Assembly (NCBI GenBank): GCA_030692355.1
Contig: JAUYCF010000039.1
Span: 1 to 64,000, forward strand
Reading direction: 5' to 3'
Origin: Thiobacillus sp.
GTDB lineage: Bacteria > Pseudomonadota > Gammaproteobacteria > Burkholderiales > Thiobacillaceae
DNA: 64,000 nucleotides
The notes beneath the pieces are model-generated. The model was not told the origin of the DNA. It did not search any database and saw nothing but the letters and a program-made list of their open reading frames with translations. Of this stretch, positions 16,224 through 23,743 are shown piece by piece. The position numbers and the translations under genes were made by a program. Numbering within the stretch: position 1 is the stretch's first letter; the number at the start of each line of letters is the position of its first letter.

Positions 16224-16238
16224 CGACTCATGCTGTCG
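16224..16238 (+). promoter_or_regulatory. Shared island operator, copy G
   Basis: CGACTCATGCTGTCG on the plus strand, 22 nt before the ATG at 16261. It is the only plus-strand copy and serves the only plus-strand unit that lies divergent to a controlled unit. Confidence 0.7.
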
Positions 16239-16260
16239 ACGGCCTGATTAGGCTGGCGAC

Positions 16261-16530
16261 ATGAACACAAAACATCCCCCTTGGGTGCGTGTGCTGCCTT
16301 CCAACCAGATCGGCCACGACTTTGTTATCGGTGATTTGCACGGCTGCTTCGATCTGCCCGACCGCTTGCTCGATCACGTTCGCTTCGATCCGGCTTGCGA
16401 CCGGATGTTTTCTGTCGGAGACCTGATCGATCGTGGTCCAGATTCGTTGCGCAGTTTGGGGTTTCTGGGTGCGCCCTGGTTTTATGCGATGAAGGGTACG
16501 CGCGAACACATGCTGCTCAAGTATTTTTGA
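16261..16530 (+). pseudogene. Truncated PrpA/PP1-like metallophosphatase
   Basis: 89 residues. FVIGDLHGCFD and SVGDLIDRGPDS are the first two metal-binding blocks of bacterial serine/threonine phosphatases of the PrpA/ApaH type. The third block reads GTREHM, where the family has GNHE/GNHD, so the metal-binding Asn is replaced. The frame stops at TGA 16530, whereas relatives run to roughly 200-250 residues and need two further histidines. It is thus probably inactive or a gene fragment. It is the first reading frame after operator G and is followed after 42 nt by an intact hypothetical gene. The phosphatase start may now act only as a leader. Confidence 0.65.
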
Positions 16531-16572
16531 TTCCTGGGCGGAGCACGCACTTCACCCTGTAATGGAGTCCCT

Positions 16573-17421
16573 ATGAACGACTTTGACGATTACGACGATG
16601 GGTTCGACGAAATCATGGTCTCGCGACTTTCCGGCGCCGGTCTGCCCGAGATGAGGCTCGACGCCTACAGGAGCTGGATAGCGGATGTGGCACCGCCAAC
16701 CGACAGCCAGATCGAGGCTTTCGCGGACTACGCTGCCAGCGCCCGCAGTTGGTACAAGCATCTGCCGCTGAATCCGCCCGGCGCCTTGTTCCAGTTATAC
16801 ATCGATCCCCATGCTGGAATGGACCGCGTAGTCCTCGCGTCGGGTGAGATCAGTATGTTGGAACGCACGGATGAAACCGAAGCATTCCATTATTCCTGGC
16901 GGACCACGGCCGACTATCGAGAGCGCTTCGGTTGCCTGGCGTTTGCCTGTGGCAAAGGCTCTGCACTGTTTCAGGATGCGATGCTGGGCGATGAACCCGT
17001 TCTGGTGGATGGGAACTGCTTGTACCCGGAACTCCGGATTTCAAAGGCAGTGGCAGAGCGGCCACCCGAAGAAATACTCGAAGCCGGCGCCTGCGGGCTG
17101 ACAGCGCTCGTTCATCCGCACGCCACCGTGGACTTCCTGACCAGCCAGCTCGCATCCAGGAAACGGTCGGTGCCAGAGAGAGGTGAGGGGGAAAGCGGGA
17201 CCTGGGCGGAGATTCTGGAATGGTGGCGCAAAGGGCAGGAGGTCCGGAATGCAAAAGGCGAGCCTGCATACCAGGCAGGTGACGACCCGGTATTGGCCGC
17301 CCTGGTCGAGCAGGAAAAGGTACGCCAGCATCGCGCCATGGTAGAGGCCATGCAACGCATGCGCAGCGTGGCTTTCCCGGGGTCATCCCCTCAAAAAGCA
17401 GAGCGAAAGGACCGGCAATGA
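16573..17421 (+). CDS. Conserved-looking hypothetical protein
   Basis: 282 residues from ATG 16573 with GGAG 7 nt upstream. The first 30 residues are very acidic (NDFDDYDDGFDE). The middle contains SARSWYKHLPLNPPGALFQL and YIDPHAGMDR, a pattern I associate with widespread uncharacterised bacterial proteins, then a Cys-rich stretch (FGCLAFACGKG). No signal peptide or membrane helix. It overlaps the next small gene by 4 nt (ATGA), so the two are coupled. Placed behind operator G, it belongs to the regulated set. Function unknown. Confidence 0.75.
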   Translation: MNDFDDYDDGFDEIMVSRLSGAGLPEMRLDAYRSWIADVAPPTDSQIEAFADYAASARSWYKHLPLNPPGALFQLYIDPHAGMDRVVLASGEISMLERTDETEAFHYSWRTTADYRERFGCLAFACGKGSALFQDAMLGDEPVLVDGNCLYPELRISKAVAERPPEEILEAGACGLTALVHPHATVDFLTSQLASRKRSVPERGEGESGTWAEILEWWRKGQEVRNAKGEPAYQAGDDPVLAALVEQEKVRQHRAMVEAMQRMRSVAFPGSSPQKAERKDRQ

Positions 17422-17606
17422 ATAATCAGATGGAAGCGGACGTTATCCAGGATTTGATCACCCTCATCATGCGCTCGGATACGCCGTTCGAGAAAACGAT
17501 GGACATGCTGGGGGCGCTGGAACCCTCGATTGAGGCGGCTTATGCGTTAGGGCAGACGCAAGTGAAGCCCGTTTGCCTAATGACAGCAGACGATCTCGTT
17601 TCGTGA
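17418..17606 (+). CDS. Small protein, 62 aa
   Basis: Begins inside the stop of the preceding gene (4-nt overlap) and runs from ATG 17418 to TGA 17606. The sequence MNNQMEADVIQDLITLIMRS continues as two amphipathic helices and ends in VCLMTADDLVS. Acidic, soluble, no recognised domain. Overlap with the 282-residue gene suggests an equimolar partner or an antitoxin-sized regulator, but nothing in the sequence decides this. Confidence 0.55.
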   Translation: MNNQMEADVIQDLITLIMRSDTPFEKTMDMLGALEPSIEAAYALGQTQVKPVCLMTADDLVS

Positions 17607-17727
17607 GCGAAAGCGCACAGTATTCATGAGAATGTCGCGACCGTTAGCAGGGGGGGGCTGTAGGCCCGCGTGAGTGGTGTGACGCGCACGCACGCATGTG
17701 CAGGAAAGAAAACCCAAAGGAGGTGGC

Positions 17728-18036
17728 ATGGCTACCAAGTTACCCAGAGTAAAGCCCCCGGCCTGGCTCACGAAGCTTTCGGCGGATTCGATGAAAAACG
17801 ATCCATTCCCGCTGGATCGTATTCTTCGGGGATCCCTGTTTTACCCCGCCTCCGGCTTCGACGACGACCCGATCAGGCACCTGTCGGGTAGCGTCCGAAG
17901 CTTCGTCTACGCCGACTACGGACTTGAGCGGGACGAATTCATGCGAGCGTTGGATGGTCCGGAGTTTCACGGCTACGAGATCCTCGGGATGCGGGAGATC
18001 GATGAAGCGGAGCTTGCGCCCCACGGGTGTCGTTGA
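17728..18036 (+). CDS. Small hypothetical protein, possibly C-terminally truncated
   Basis: 102 residues. ATG 17728 is chosen over the in-frame ATG 30 nt upstream because AAGGAGG lies 5 nt before it. MATKLPRVKPPAWLTKLSAD opens a proline/lysine-rich N terminus; the centre (SVRSFVYADYGLERDEFMRA and GYEILGMREI) looks like an alpha/beta domain. The chain ends abruptly at ELAPHGCR, right after a predicted strand, so a frameshift or stop may have cut a longer protein. It lies 121 nt after the 62-residue gene, at the right edge of the island. No family recognised. Confidence 0.6.
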   Translation: MATKLPRVKPPAWLTKLSADSMKNDPFPLDRILRGSLFYPASGFDDDPIRHLSGSVRSFVYADYGLERDEFMRALDGPEFHGYEILGMREIDEAELAPHGCR

Positions 18037-18268
18037 ACCTATCGTTTCACGCTTTCCCTCATACTTCGCGTCTGTCTTTGCTGGAATTACCACCTAAGCC
18101 TCAAAGGCAAATCTTAATGTGTAACACCGTGGGCCTATTGGTCTGCTAAGTAGTCAGTTGGATTCACCAGCTGGTCAGTTGGGTTGAGCTGCTAGTCACA
18201 CCAAGAATATGCAACACCTTAGAAACTACCTCTGATTCGCATAATGTATATTATGTTAAATAATATAC
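18037..18268. other. Intergenic boundary with direct repeat and perfect AT palindrome
   Basis: No gene seen. TCAGTTGG-(A/G)-TT occurs twice (18154 and 18174 regions). A perfect inverted repeat of 9-bp arms (GTATATTAT and ATAATATAC, 5-nt loop) spans 18246-18268. It could be an operator left from a lost gene or an insertion-element end. Confidence 0.35.
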
Positions 18269-18419
18269 AGGAGTGGGCATTGGGGGCCATGAAACTTCAG
18301 TATCTGCTCCCGTGCGGCAATAAAACCGGGGCGGAACATGCGTCGCTCATTGTGCCAGGCGCGCTCGACCTCGACCGACAGCAGCAGTGCCATGCCGGCG
18401 ACGATTATGCGATTCTGAC

Positions 18420-18585
18420 GGCCCGACACGCGCTGTACAGCCGGTCTCGCGAACTCAACCCGGCTCGCTGGTCTGGCAACACGCGTTATTGGGTGCCCAT
18501 CGGCGCTGTGACGCTGAATTTCGAACGCGACTGCATCGTCAAGTCGCATTTGGCTGGTCACAATATTCAACCGTTGGCTGCATGA
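18420..18585 (+). pseudogene. IS3-type transposase C-terminal remnant
   Basis: The plus-strand frame encodes RHALYSRSRELNPARWSGNT followed by RYWVPIGAVTLNFERD and a stop at 18585. The motif NPxRWSGxTRxWxPxGAVTLNPER is the usual C-terminal tail of IS3-family OrfB transposases. No catalytic DDE region is nearby, so this is only a scar, marking a former insertion at the right edge of the first island. The upstream part of the same frame (18244-18420) is not recognisably transposase. Confidence 0.5.
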
Positions 18586-18660
18586 ACGAGGCGACAACTA
18601 CCTTGACGTGCGCCGGCTGTGACCCACGGATTCAGTTCCACTCGAAACGGCATAGAGCCT

Positions 18661-19014
18661 TCAGGTATTTGATCCACCATCATGTTTTTGTTTTTCGGTT
18701 TTTTTGATGTGAATAAAACGAGATGAAAGTGTCATCAAAAAAATACTATAGGGAACTAAAATAATAAAAAGCATGGATGCCGGCCATCCGCCCAATGATG
18801 GCAGCGGGCTTACTATAAAAATACTTACTGTGGAAATGATTACAGATGAAAGAGGATAAACCTTTTCTTTCATCAACAAAGAAATACTGCTAAGTAATAT
18901 TGAAATAATGGCGATGTATACACCAATTCCAGATACAATGCTCAAAAAAACGGACGACAACGCAACAGCGAATGAAGATATTCCTATCAGTCGCGAGAAA
19001 AATGTTTTTGACAT
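18661..19014 (-). CDS. Small AT-rich membrane protein
   Basis: 117 residues from ATG 19014. The longer possible start at 19050 would lie inside the terminator hairpin of the upstream unit, so I prefer 19014. The chain has about four hydrophobic segments (IGISSFAVALSSVFLSIV, VYIAIISILLSSISLLM, VIISTVSIFIVSP, ASMLFIILVPYSIFLMTL) and a basic C-terminal tail rich in Lys and His. No family recognised. Base composition is far more AT-rich than the flanking DNA, which points to recent transfer together with the two secreted-protein genes upstream. Confidence 0.55.
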   Translation of the reverse strand: MSKTFFSRLIGISSFAVALSSVFLSIVSGIGVYIAIISILLSSISLLMKEKVYPLSSVIISTVSIFIVSPLPSLGGWPASMLFIILVPYSIFLMTLSSRFIHIKKTEKQKHDGGSNT

Positions 19015-19025
19015 AGCGATATTTC

Positions 19026-19066
19026 TAAAAAATATCGCATCCTTGGCCAAATCCCCAAGGATGCGA
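19026..19066 (-). terminator. Rho-independent terminator after the AT-rich secreted-protein pair
   Basis: On the minus strand, a perfect 12-bp stem (TCGCATCCTTGG / CCAAGGATGCGA) with an 8-nt loop is followed by TATTTTTTAG. It begins 6 nt after the stop at 19072 and ends the unit 20184-19072. Confidence 0.85.
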
Positions 19067-19071
19067 AACCA

Positions 19072-19761
19072 CTAATCATAAATGGTTTGAGCCAAAGAAA
19101 GGAACTCTTCGATCGCCTGTTGGTTTTTTAATGCTCGATTTACGCTAAGTGTGTATATCTTTCTATTATTAGCCCAAGTCAACTCCGATAAAGATTTTTT
19201 AGATTGACTTTGCTTAACCCTTAGAATTGCTGGATACCCATTGACATTTTGATTGATGGCCTCCTTTATCATTGCGAACCCGCCTTCAGAAGCCACGTAA
19301 TCCACTTCTTCCAAGCCAACAAGCCCTAATTTTGGAACAACAAAAAGCCTGCTTATGCCAGTCCACCCCTCATCCGTATACCCTCCGCTTGCCATGGCCC
19401 CCAAAAGGATTGATTGGCCGAGCGGAAAGCCACTTATATTTGCAGGGAATACTTTTAATGTCGGAGCTACTTCGCTCATCGGCTTTAGTCTTTTTTTATC
19501 ATCCTTTGCAGCGTCCAGATAAGTAACAGCGCTCTCGTCAGAATCAACATACCCTTGGTTTTTCATTTGCGCGATTTCTATTCGTGCCTGATTTTTTAAG
19601 AGATCAGGGACTGGATGGTTGTCGAGGGGGATAATAGACGTCCCTTGCATTTTTTCAGGCATTATCGGATTTACTGGATCTGAAAAAGCGTTTTGATATG
19701 GAAGTGCACCCAAAGCAATAGACAGAACAAAGCTGTTAGCTAAACACTTAAAATTAATCAT
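19072..19761 (-). CDS. Secreted protein of unknown function
   Basis: 229 residues with a signal peptide (NSFVLSIALGALPYQNAFSD) and AGGAG 7 nt before the ATG. The mature protein has a charged helical region (DAAKDDKKRLKP) and a glycine-rich centre (GFPLGQSILLGAMASGGYTD). No domain recognised. It lies 27 nt after the gene for the small aromatic secreted protein and is followed by a strong terminator, so the two form a two-gene unit. Its AT-rich composition contrasts with the GC-rich surroundings. Confidence 0.65.
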   Translation of the reverse strand: MINFKCLANSFVLSIALGALPYQNAFSDPVNPIMPEKMQGTSIIPLDNHPVPDLLKNQARIEIAQMKNQGYVDSDESAVTYLDAAKDDKKRLKPMSEVAPTLKVFPANISGFPLGQSILLGAMASGGYTDEGWTGISRLFVVPKLGLVGLEEVDYVASEGGFAMIKEAINQNVNGYPAILRVKQSQSKKSLSELTWANNRKIYTLSVNRALKNQQAIEEFLSLAQTIYD

Positions 19762-19788
19762 ATTTATTCTCCTGTATTTGAGTTCGGT

Positions 19789-20184
19789 TTACCACTGCGT
19801 AGCGTTGCAGTTAGTTGCTGATGTGCTGCCAAGAAGATAAGTTCCTGTAGAGGAGCTCCATCTCCAGTGATACCCAAGTACATACCAGCCTCCGCTAAGC
19901 CCCTCATTCCAGTGAACTGCGGCTGCGCGCCAAGTTAGCTGCCATGAATTTCCTGTACAGGCATTGCTGGCATTATTTTCGCAATGTTGGTAATAACCAT
20001 TTCTGTAATGGTATGAGTTTGTCCATAGCCAGTGGGATCCAAATGATTCCCATGTAATAGACTCATTGTTTATGCAATTTGCACGACTAAACCACGTTAA
20101 TGCGGCATTTGCCTCTGTAGGCAACCCCAGAATTGATAACGAGGCAAGAGCTGCGCATGATATTGAAATAAATTGTCTTTTCAT
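19789..20184 (-). CDS. Small aromatic-rich secreted protein
   Basis: 131 residues: signal peptide (LASLSILGLPTEANA, cleavage before ALTW), then a mature chain of about 104 residues with an unusually high Trp/Tyr/Asn/Ser content and four Cys (CINN, HCENN, ACTGN, NCNA), suggesting two disulfides. Segments such as WESFGSHWLWTNSYHYRN and GGWYVLGYHWRW read as short beta-strands. GGAG lies upstream of the ATG. No homologue with known function recognised; a secreted beta-rich binding module or effector is possible. First gene of the AT-rich unit. Confidence 0.65.
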   Translation of the reverse strand: MKRQFISISCAALASLSILGLPTEANAALTWFSRANCINNESITWESFGSHWLWTNSYHYRNGYYQHCENNASNACTGNSWQLTWRAAAVHWNEGLSGGWYVLGYHWRWSSSTGTYLLGSTSATNCNATQW

Positions 20185-20480
20185 ATCCTATCTCCATTGT
20201 GTTAAGCAAGACCATGACCACTACTATATCTAGCTGCCTTGGGAGCCAACCGGATAAGCACGGTTTGTAGATCCCGAGTGTGACTGTGGCTTTATGGCTT
20301 GCCGCTTGTCTATACAACTTTAGTTGTAGTTGGCCGTAACTAACTGTTTAAACAACGAATTATTCTTCGTTTTTGACTGAATGCATCGTCACAAGGCGCG
20401 CCCAGCACGTTACGCAATTATTAAATTTCTGATGATTCATGGGCGAGACAGGCCGTACATTCGCCGCAGCCACCCGTCCA
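20185..20480. other. Intergenic region upstream of the AT-rich secreted genes
   Basis: No gene seen. It should contain the promoter of the minus-strand unit starting at 20184. A perfect palindrome TACAACT-TT-AGTTGTA at 20313-20328 is the only notable site and could bind a regulator. Confidence 0.35.
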
Positions 20481-20594
20481 GATGGCGGGTTTCAATTAGA
20501 GCGGGTGGCGGGTTTGGATTGGAACCGCTGGCGAGTTTGAGCGGAACAGGTGGCGATTTTGAATCAGAATGAGTGGCGGTTTTCACTGGAATAC
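20481..20594. repeat. Five imperfect tandem repeats of 22-24 bp (IS21-like end)
   Basis: Units of the form GGTGGCGGGTTTNNATTGGAA (GATGGCGGGTTTCAATTAGA, GGTGGCGGGTTTGGATTGGA, CTGGCGAGTTTGAGCGGAA, GTGGCGATTTTGAATCAGAA, GTGGCGGTTTTCACTGGAA). Arrays like this are familiar from the ends of IS21-family elements, whose transposase binds multiple terminal repeats. No istA/istB remains. Confidence 0.5.
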
Positions 20595-20639
20595 ACACGT
20601 AGAAGCACCCCCGCGCCGGGTGTGGCCAAACCAACTTCC

Positions 20640-21170
20640 CATAGGGCGGGAGTCTTTTTCCGCCGCTGCGGCTGAACGGGGCGATGCAGATCTCGCGTCC
20701 ATGCTGGATCATGGCGTTGCCGAACGCAGTCCACTTGTCTTTCGCCACCTGGCGCATGAGCGCCTCCTCGTGGGAGGTCGTGCAGGGTATCGAGTTCACC
20801 CCGCCGAAGGGCGCCGACCTCATTGACGAGTAATCCGTTCAGCGGGTCGAACGGGCATTCCGCACATCCCGTGGGAGCGGGTTTACCCGCGATAGATCTA
20901 CCCATCGTGGCTAAAGCCCCTCCCACACCTGCCCGGGATCGTCGGAATGGACGAGCCCCAGGCGGATTGCTCACCCGCGGCACGTGCGTATCCACCGCAA
21001 TCGCCGGCACGCCAAAGGCGTTGCCCAGCACCATGTTGGCGGTCTTGCGCCCCACCCCGTGCAGCATCGTGAGCGCTTCCAGGGTGTGCGGGATCTCGCC
21101 GTGGAAATCCGCCACCAGCTTCTGGCTGCAGGCGATGACCGCGCGGGCCTTGTTCCTGTAAAAGCCGGGT
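20640..21170 (-). pseudogene. nth: Endonuclease III remnant
   Basis: The minus strand encodes [20 protein letters not shown], then the helix-hairpin-helix [20 protein letters not shown] and [13 protein letters not shown] with the catalytic Asp, from about 21165 to 20975. A short REP pair then interrupts it. Pieces of the C terminus follow in two frames: [12 protein letters not shown] (part of the 4Fe-4S cysteine loop) and [20 protein letters not shown]. The N-terminal third is absent. The DNA glycosylase/AP lyase is therefore broken here; a functional copy would have to lie elsewhere in the genome. IS21-like repeats immediately follow, so insertion or excision probably destroyed it. Confidence 0.75.
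20871..20926. repeat. REP/BIME inverted pair inside the nth remnant
   Basis: GTGGGAGCGGGTTTACCCGC and, in opposite orientation, GTGGGAGGGGCTTTAGCCAC form an inverted pair about 56 bp long. This is the common proteobacterial REP type. Confidence 0.75.
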
Positions 21171-21254
21171 GGTCGGCCATGACTCACTCCCGACGAGTGA
21201 TTCAAGCATGGCGCCCCCCCCAAAATTCGGTTTACCGGCTTCCCCAGCGGCGAT

Positions 21255-22658
21255 TCATGGCCGGGCGTGCTGGCCGAACTGTTCGCGCAGGCTGTCCAGA
21301 GCCCCCTGCTCGCCGCGGACGCGGAAGAACGCGCCCTCTTCGTCGGCGCGCTCCTCCAGCACCTCGCAGCGCGCGAATATTTCCCCGCGCAGCTGCTGTG
21401 CCGACCAGGGAAGAAAAAGCTCGGCCTCGACCAGATCCTGCTGGAAAAACGCAACGATCGCCCGGTGCAGTTTCGCGACGTCATCGGGGCGGCGCGCGCT
21501 CATCACGATGCAATCGGGATAGCCGGCGCGCAGCGTGGCTTCGCATTCGGCCTGCGTCGCGGCGTCGCCGACGTGGTCGATCTTGTTGAAGATGCGCAAG
21601 CGCGGCACGTCCTGCGCTCCGATCTCTTTCAGGACTTCTTCGGTGGTTTCGATCTGCCGCTCGAAGCCGGGATCGCTCGCGTCGATGACGTGGAGCAGCA
21701 GCGACGCATCCAGCGCCTCTTCCAGCGTCGACTTGAACGACGCGACCAGCCCGTGGGGCAGGTTCTTGATGAAGCCGACGGTGTCGCTGACCAGCACGCG
21801 CGGGACGCTCTCGGGGTGAAGGCTGCGCACGGTGGTGTCGAGCGTCGCGAACAGCTTGTTGGCGACCAGCACCTCGCTCCCGGTGAGCGCGCGCATCAGC
21901 GTTGACTTGCCGGCGTTGGTGTAACCGACCAGCGCCACGCTGGCGAGCCCCTGGTGCGCCTGCCGCCGTGCGCGCTGCGTCTTGCGATCGGCGTCCATCG
22001 CGGTGATCTCTTTCTGCAGTTCGGCGATACGGTCGCGGATCTTGCGCTTGTCCAGTTCGGTGTGCGACTCGCCGGCGCCGCGCCCGCCGACGCCGCTGCG
22101 CTGACGTCCCTGCGGCCCGGCGAGCTTCGCCGCCTCGCGCAGGCGCGGCGCCAGATAGGCCAGGCGCGCGATCTCGACCTGCGCGCGCGCAGCGGGGGAG
22201 CGCGCGTTGCGGTGGAAGATTTCGAGGATGACCATGGTGCGATCCATCACCTGGCAGCCGACCTCGTTTTCGAGGTGGCGCGCCTGCGACGGTGAAATCT
22301 CGTGGTCGACGAAGACGACGTCGATCGGGTCGGGCGAGACCATGGTCTCGTCGTTCGCCGCCTCGGCGAGCGGGAGTCGATACAAAGGGTTCTGCGGCGC
22401 GCGGTCGGGCTCGGTCTCGTCGCCGGTCCCGCCGTGAACGAAGTGGCGTATCTCCTGCCGCTTGCCCACGCCCAGATACGCCGTCGCGTCGAAGCCGGAG
22501 CGTTTCTGCGTGAAGGTGCGGGTGACCGTGAACCCCAGCGTCTTGGCGAGCTCGCGCAGCTCGGTAAGCGACGCCTCGAACTCGATGTCGCTCACGCCCG
22601 GCAACTGCACCGCTGCCACGACGGCGTATTGGAGTTTTTCTTTGGCTTCTCTTTGCAT
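21255..22658 (-). CDS. hflX: Ribosome-associated GTPase HflX
   Basis: 467 residues, full length. The N-terminal domain contains the HflX glycine-rich segment ([20 protein letters not shown]) that contacts the ribosome, followed by a coiled-coil ([20 protein letters not shown]). The G domain has G1 [10 protein letters not shown]2 around TLDTT, G3 DTVGF and G4 NKID. HflX splits stalled or hibernating 70S ribosomes after stress. In many proteobacteria it lies after hfq; hfq is not visible here, as a PIN toxin-antitoxin pair occupies the upstream side. An extra loop at about 75-105 ([20 protein letters not shown]) is longer than in E. coli. Confidence 0.95.
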   Translation of the reverse strand: MQREAKEKLQYAVVAAVQLPGVSDIEFEASLTELRELAKTLGFTVTRTFTQKRSGFDATAYLGVGKRQEIRHFVHGGTGDETEPDRAPQNPLYRLPLAEAANDETMVSPDPIDVVFVDHEISPSQARHLENEVGCQVMDRTMVILEIFHRNARSPAARAQVEIARLAYLAPRLREAAKLAGPQGRQRSGVGGRGAGESHTELDKRKIRDRIAELQKEITAMDADRKTQRARRQAHQGLASVALVGYTNAGKSTLMRALTGSEVLVANKLFATLDTTVRSLHPESVPRVLVSDTVGFIKNLPHGLVASFKSTLEEALDASLLLHVIDASDPGFERQIETTEEVLKEIGAQDVPRLRIFNKIDHVGDAATQAECEATLRAGYPDCIVMSARRPDDVAKLHRAIVAFFQQDLVEAELFLPWSAQQLRGEIFARCEVLEERADEEGAFFRVRGEQGALDSLREQFGQHARP

Positions 22659-22877
22659 TCGGCTTTGCTTCTGTTGAGTGGGCGAGGCGGATTATCCGTC
22701 AATGTACCCGTCGCCGGTATGGCGGCGGCTTCAAACAAAACCTGGCTGAATCGCTATATAAACAAACACCCGATTTGAAGCGCCGAGTAACGTCGTTGCG
22801 AGACCCGGAGTGGTAGGTAATGTGATCGCCCTGCCCCAGCGCCGGTCCGCCGCTCAGGTGGTCGGCATGGGCTCCGG

Positions 22878-23273
22878 TTAATCGATCAAGCGCATGCCAC
22901 AGTCCATCGCGGCGTTGCGGTCGAAGGTTGCCGTGTGGCTGCATCCGGCTTCGGCGGCTGACCGTTCGATCAGGCAGTCGGCAAAGTCGGCTTTGCCGTC
23001 CTTGAACAAGCGGATCGCCTTCCAGACGGTGTCGGACTGCGCCACGACAATTTCCCGTGTTCGCAGCAGCGTTTCCAGGACCTCGCAAATTTCATCTTTC
23101 GTGGACGCGTAGCACCCGGTCAACACCCACACCAACTCAACAACGGATACGACGCCTACATAGCCTGGCGCGGCCGTCGTCAAGGACTCGATGAGCCTCA
23201 TTGCCTTCGCGGACTGCTTCGGGTCGTCCTGCGCGATGTAGCGGACGAGGACGTTGGTATCCAGGCCAATCAT
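22878..23273 (-). CDS. vapC: PIN-domain RNase toxin (VapC type)
   Basis: 131 residues. PIN signature: IGLDTNVLVRYIAQDD (first Asp), VVELVWVL (Glu), DFADCLIERSA (DxxD-type pair) and ATFDRNA near the end, giving the four acidic metal ligands. Such toxins cleave tRNA or rRNA when released from their antitoxin. The start overlaps the stop of the AbrB-type antitoxin gene by 4 nt, the standard operon layout. Intact by sequence. Confidence 0.9.
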   Translation of the reverse strand: MIGLDTNVLVRYIAQDDPKQSAKAMRLIESLTTAAPGYVGVVSVVELVWVLTGCYASTKDEICEVLETLLRTREIVVAQSDTVWKAIRLFKDGKADFADCLIERSAAEAGCSHTATFDRNAAMDCGMRLID

Positions 23274-23512
23274 CTTGCCTTTGCCCCCTGGGCCGCGATC
23301 GCCTTGTTCATGTCTTCGACGGTTACCGGCGAGGCGGGCTTGCGCACAAGCCCCTTGAGCGCCGTGACCGGGTTCGTTGCGGGCACCAGTTCGAAACGTC
23401 CCGGCTCAACCTGGACAAATTCGACGCGATCCCCTGCTTCAACGCCGAGCGCGGCCCGAACAGCGGCAGGAATCGTGATCTGCCCTTTGGTGGTCATGGT
23501 TGCGGTTGACAT
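23270..23512 (-). CDS. vapB: AbrB/SpoVT-type antitoxin
   Basis: 80 residues. TMTTKGQITIPAAVRAALGV followed by GDRVEFVQVEPGRFEL is the swapped-hairpin AbrB DNA-binding domain; the C-terminal 30 residues would bind the PIN toxin. Cognate toxin gene overlaps by 4 nt. AGGAG lies about 6 nt upstream of the ATG, and the AT-rich stretch at 23520-23550 (CTTACTTTATTGTAAGG, inverted repeat CTTAC...GTAAG) is a likely autoregulatory promoter-operator. Confidence 0.9.
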   Translation of the reverse strand: MSTATMTTKGQITIPAAVRAALGVEAGDRVEFVQVEPGRFELVPATNPVTALKGLVRKPASPVTVEDMNKAIAAQGAKAR

Positions 23513-23743
23513 AAGGCACTCCTTTTAAAATTTCTTACTTTATTGTAAGGCATCGGGGAGCATCAAGCGAGGCTTGCCACAAGGCCTGGCTGAGGAGGAT
23601 TAGGGAGAGCCGTTTCCGGATTCCAAGAGCACGGCCCCTTTTACCGATTTACGGACGATTCAATATTTCGCCGGACGTACCGTTAAAGACCATAAGCTGA
23701 TGTAAACAATTTGAGCGCACCTGGGCGCATGCGGTAGTTGACG

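Noticed and set aside
17600-17650. Possible eighth operator (CATGAGAATGTCGCG)
   Set aside because: Spacing between CAT and TGTCG is 5 instead of 2 and the left CGAC half is absent.
6120-18036. Island as a classical BREX, DISARM, Zorya, CBASS or CRISPR system
   Set aside because: No PglX/PglZ, methylase, SNF2 helicase, ZorAB, CD-NTase, Cas or repeat array is present; only single domains overlap with such systems.
22699-22877. Minus-strand frame with HADHLSGGPALGQGDHIT, resembling a metallo-beta-lactamase-fold motif
   Set aside because: Only about 20 residues fit and there is no other block of the fold nearby; the frame is mostly the shadow of the PIN toxin gene. At most a very small scar.
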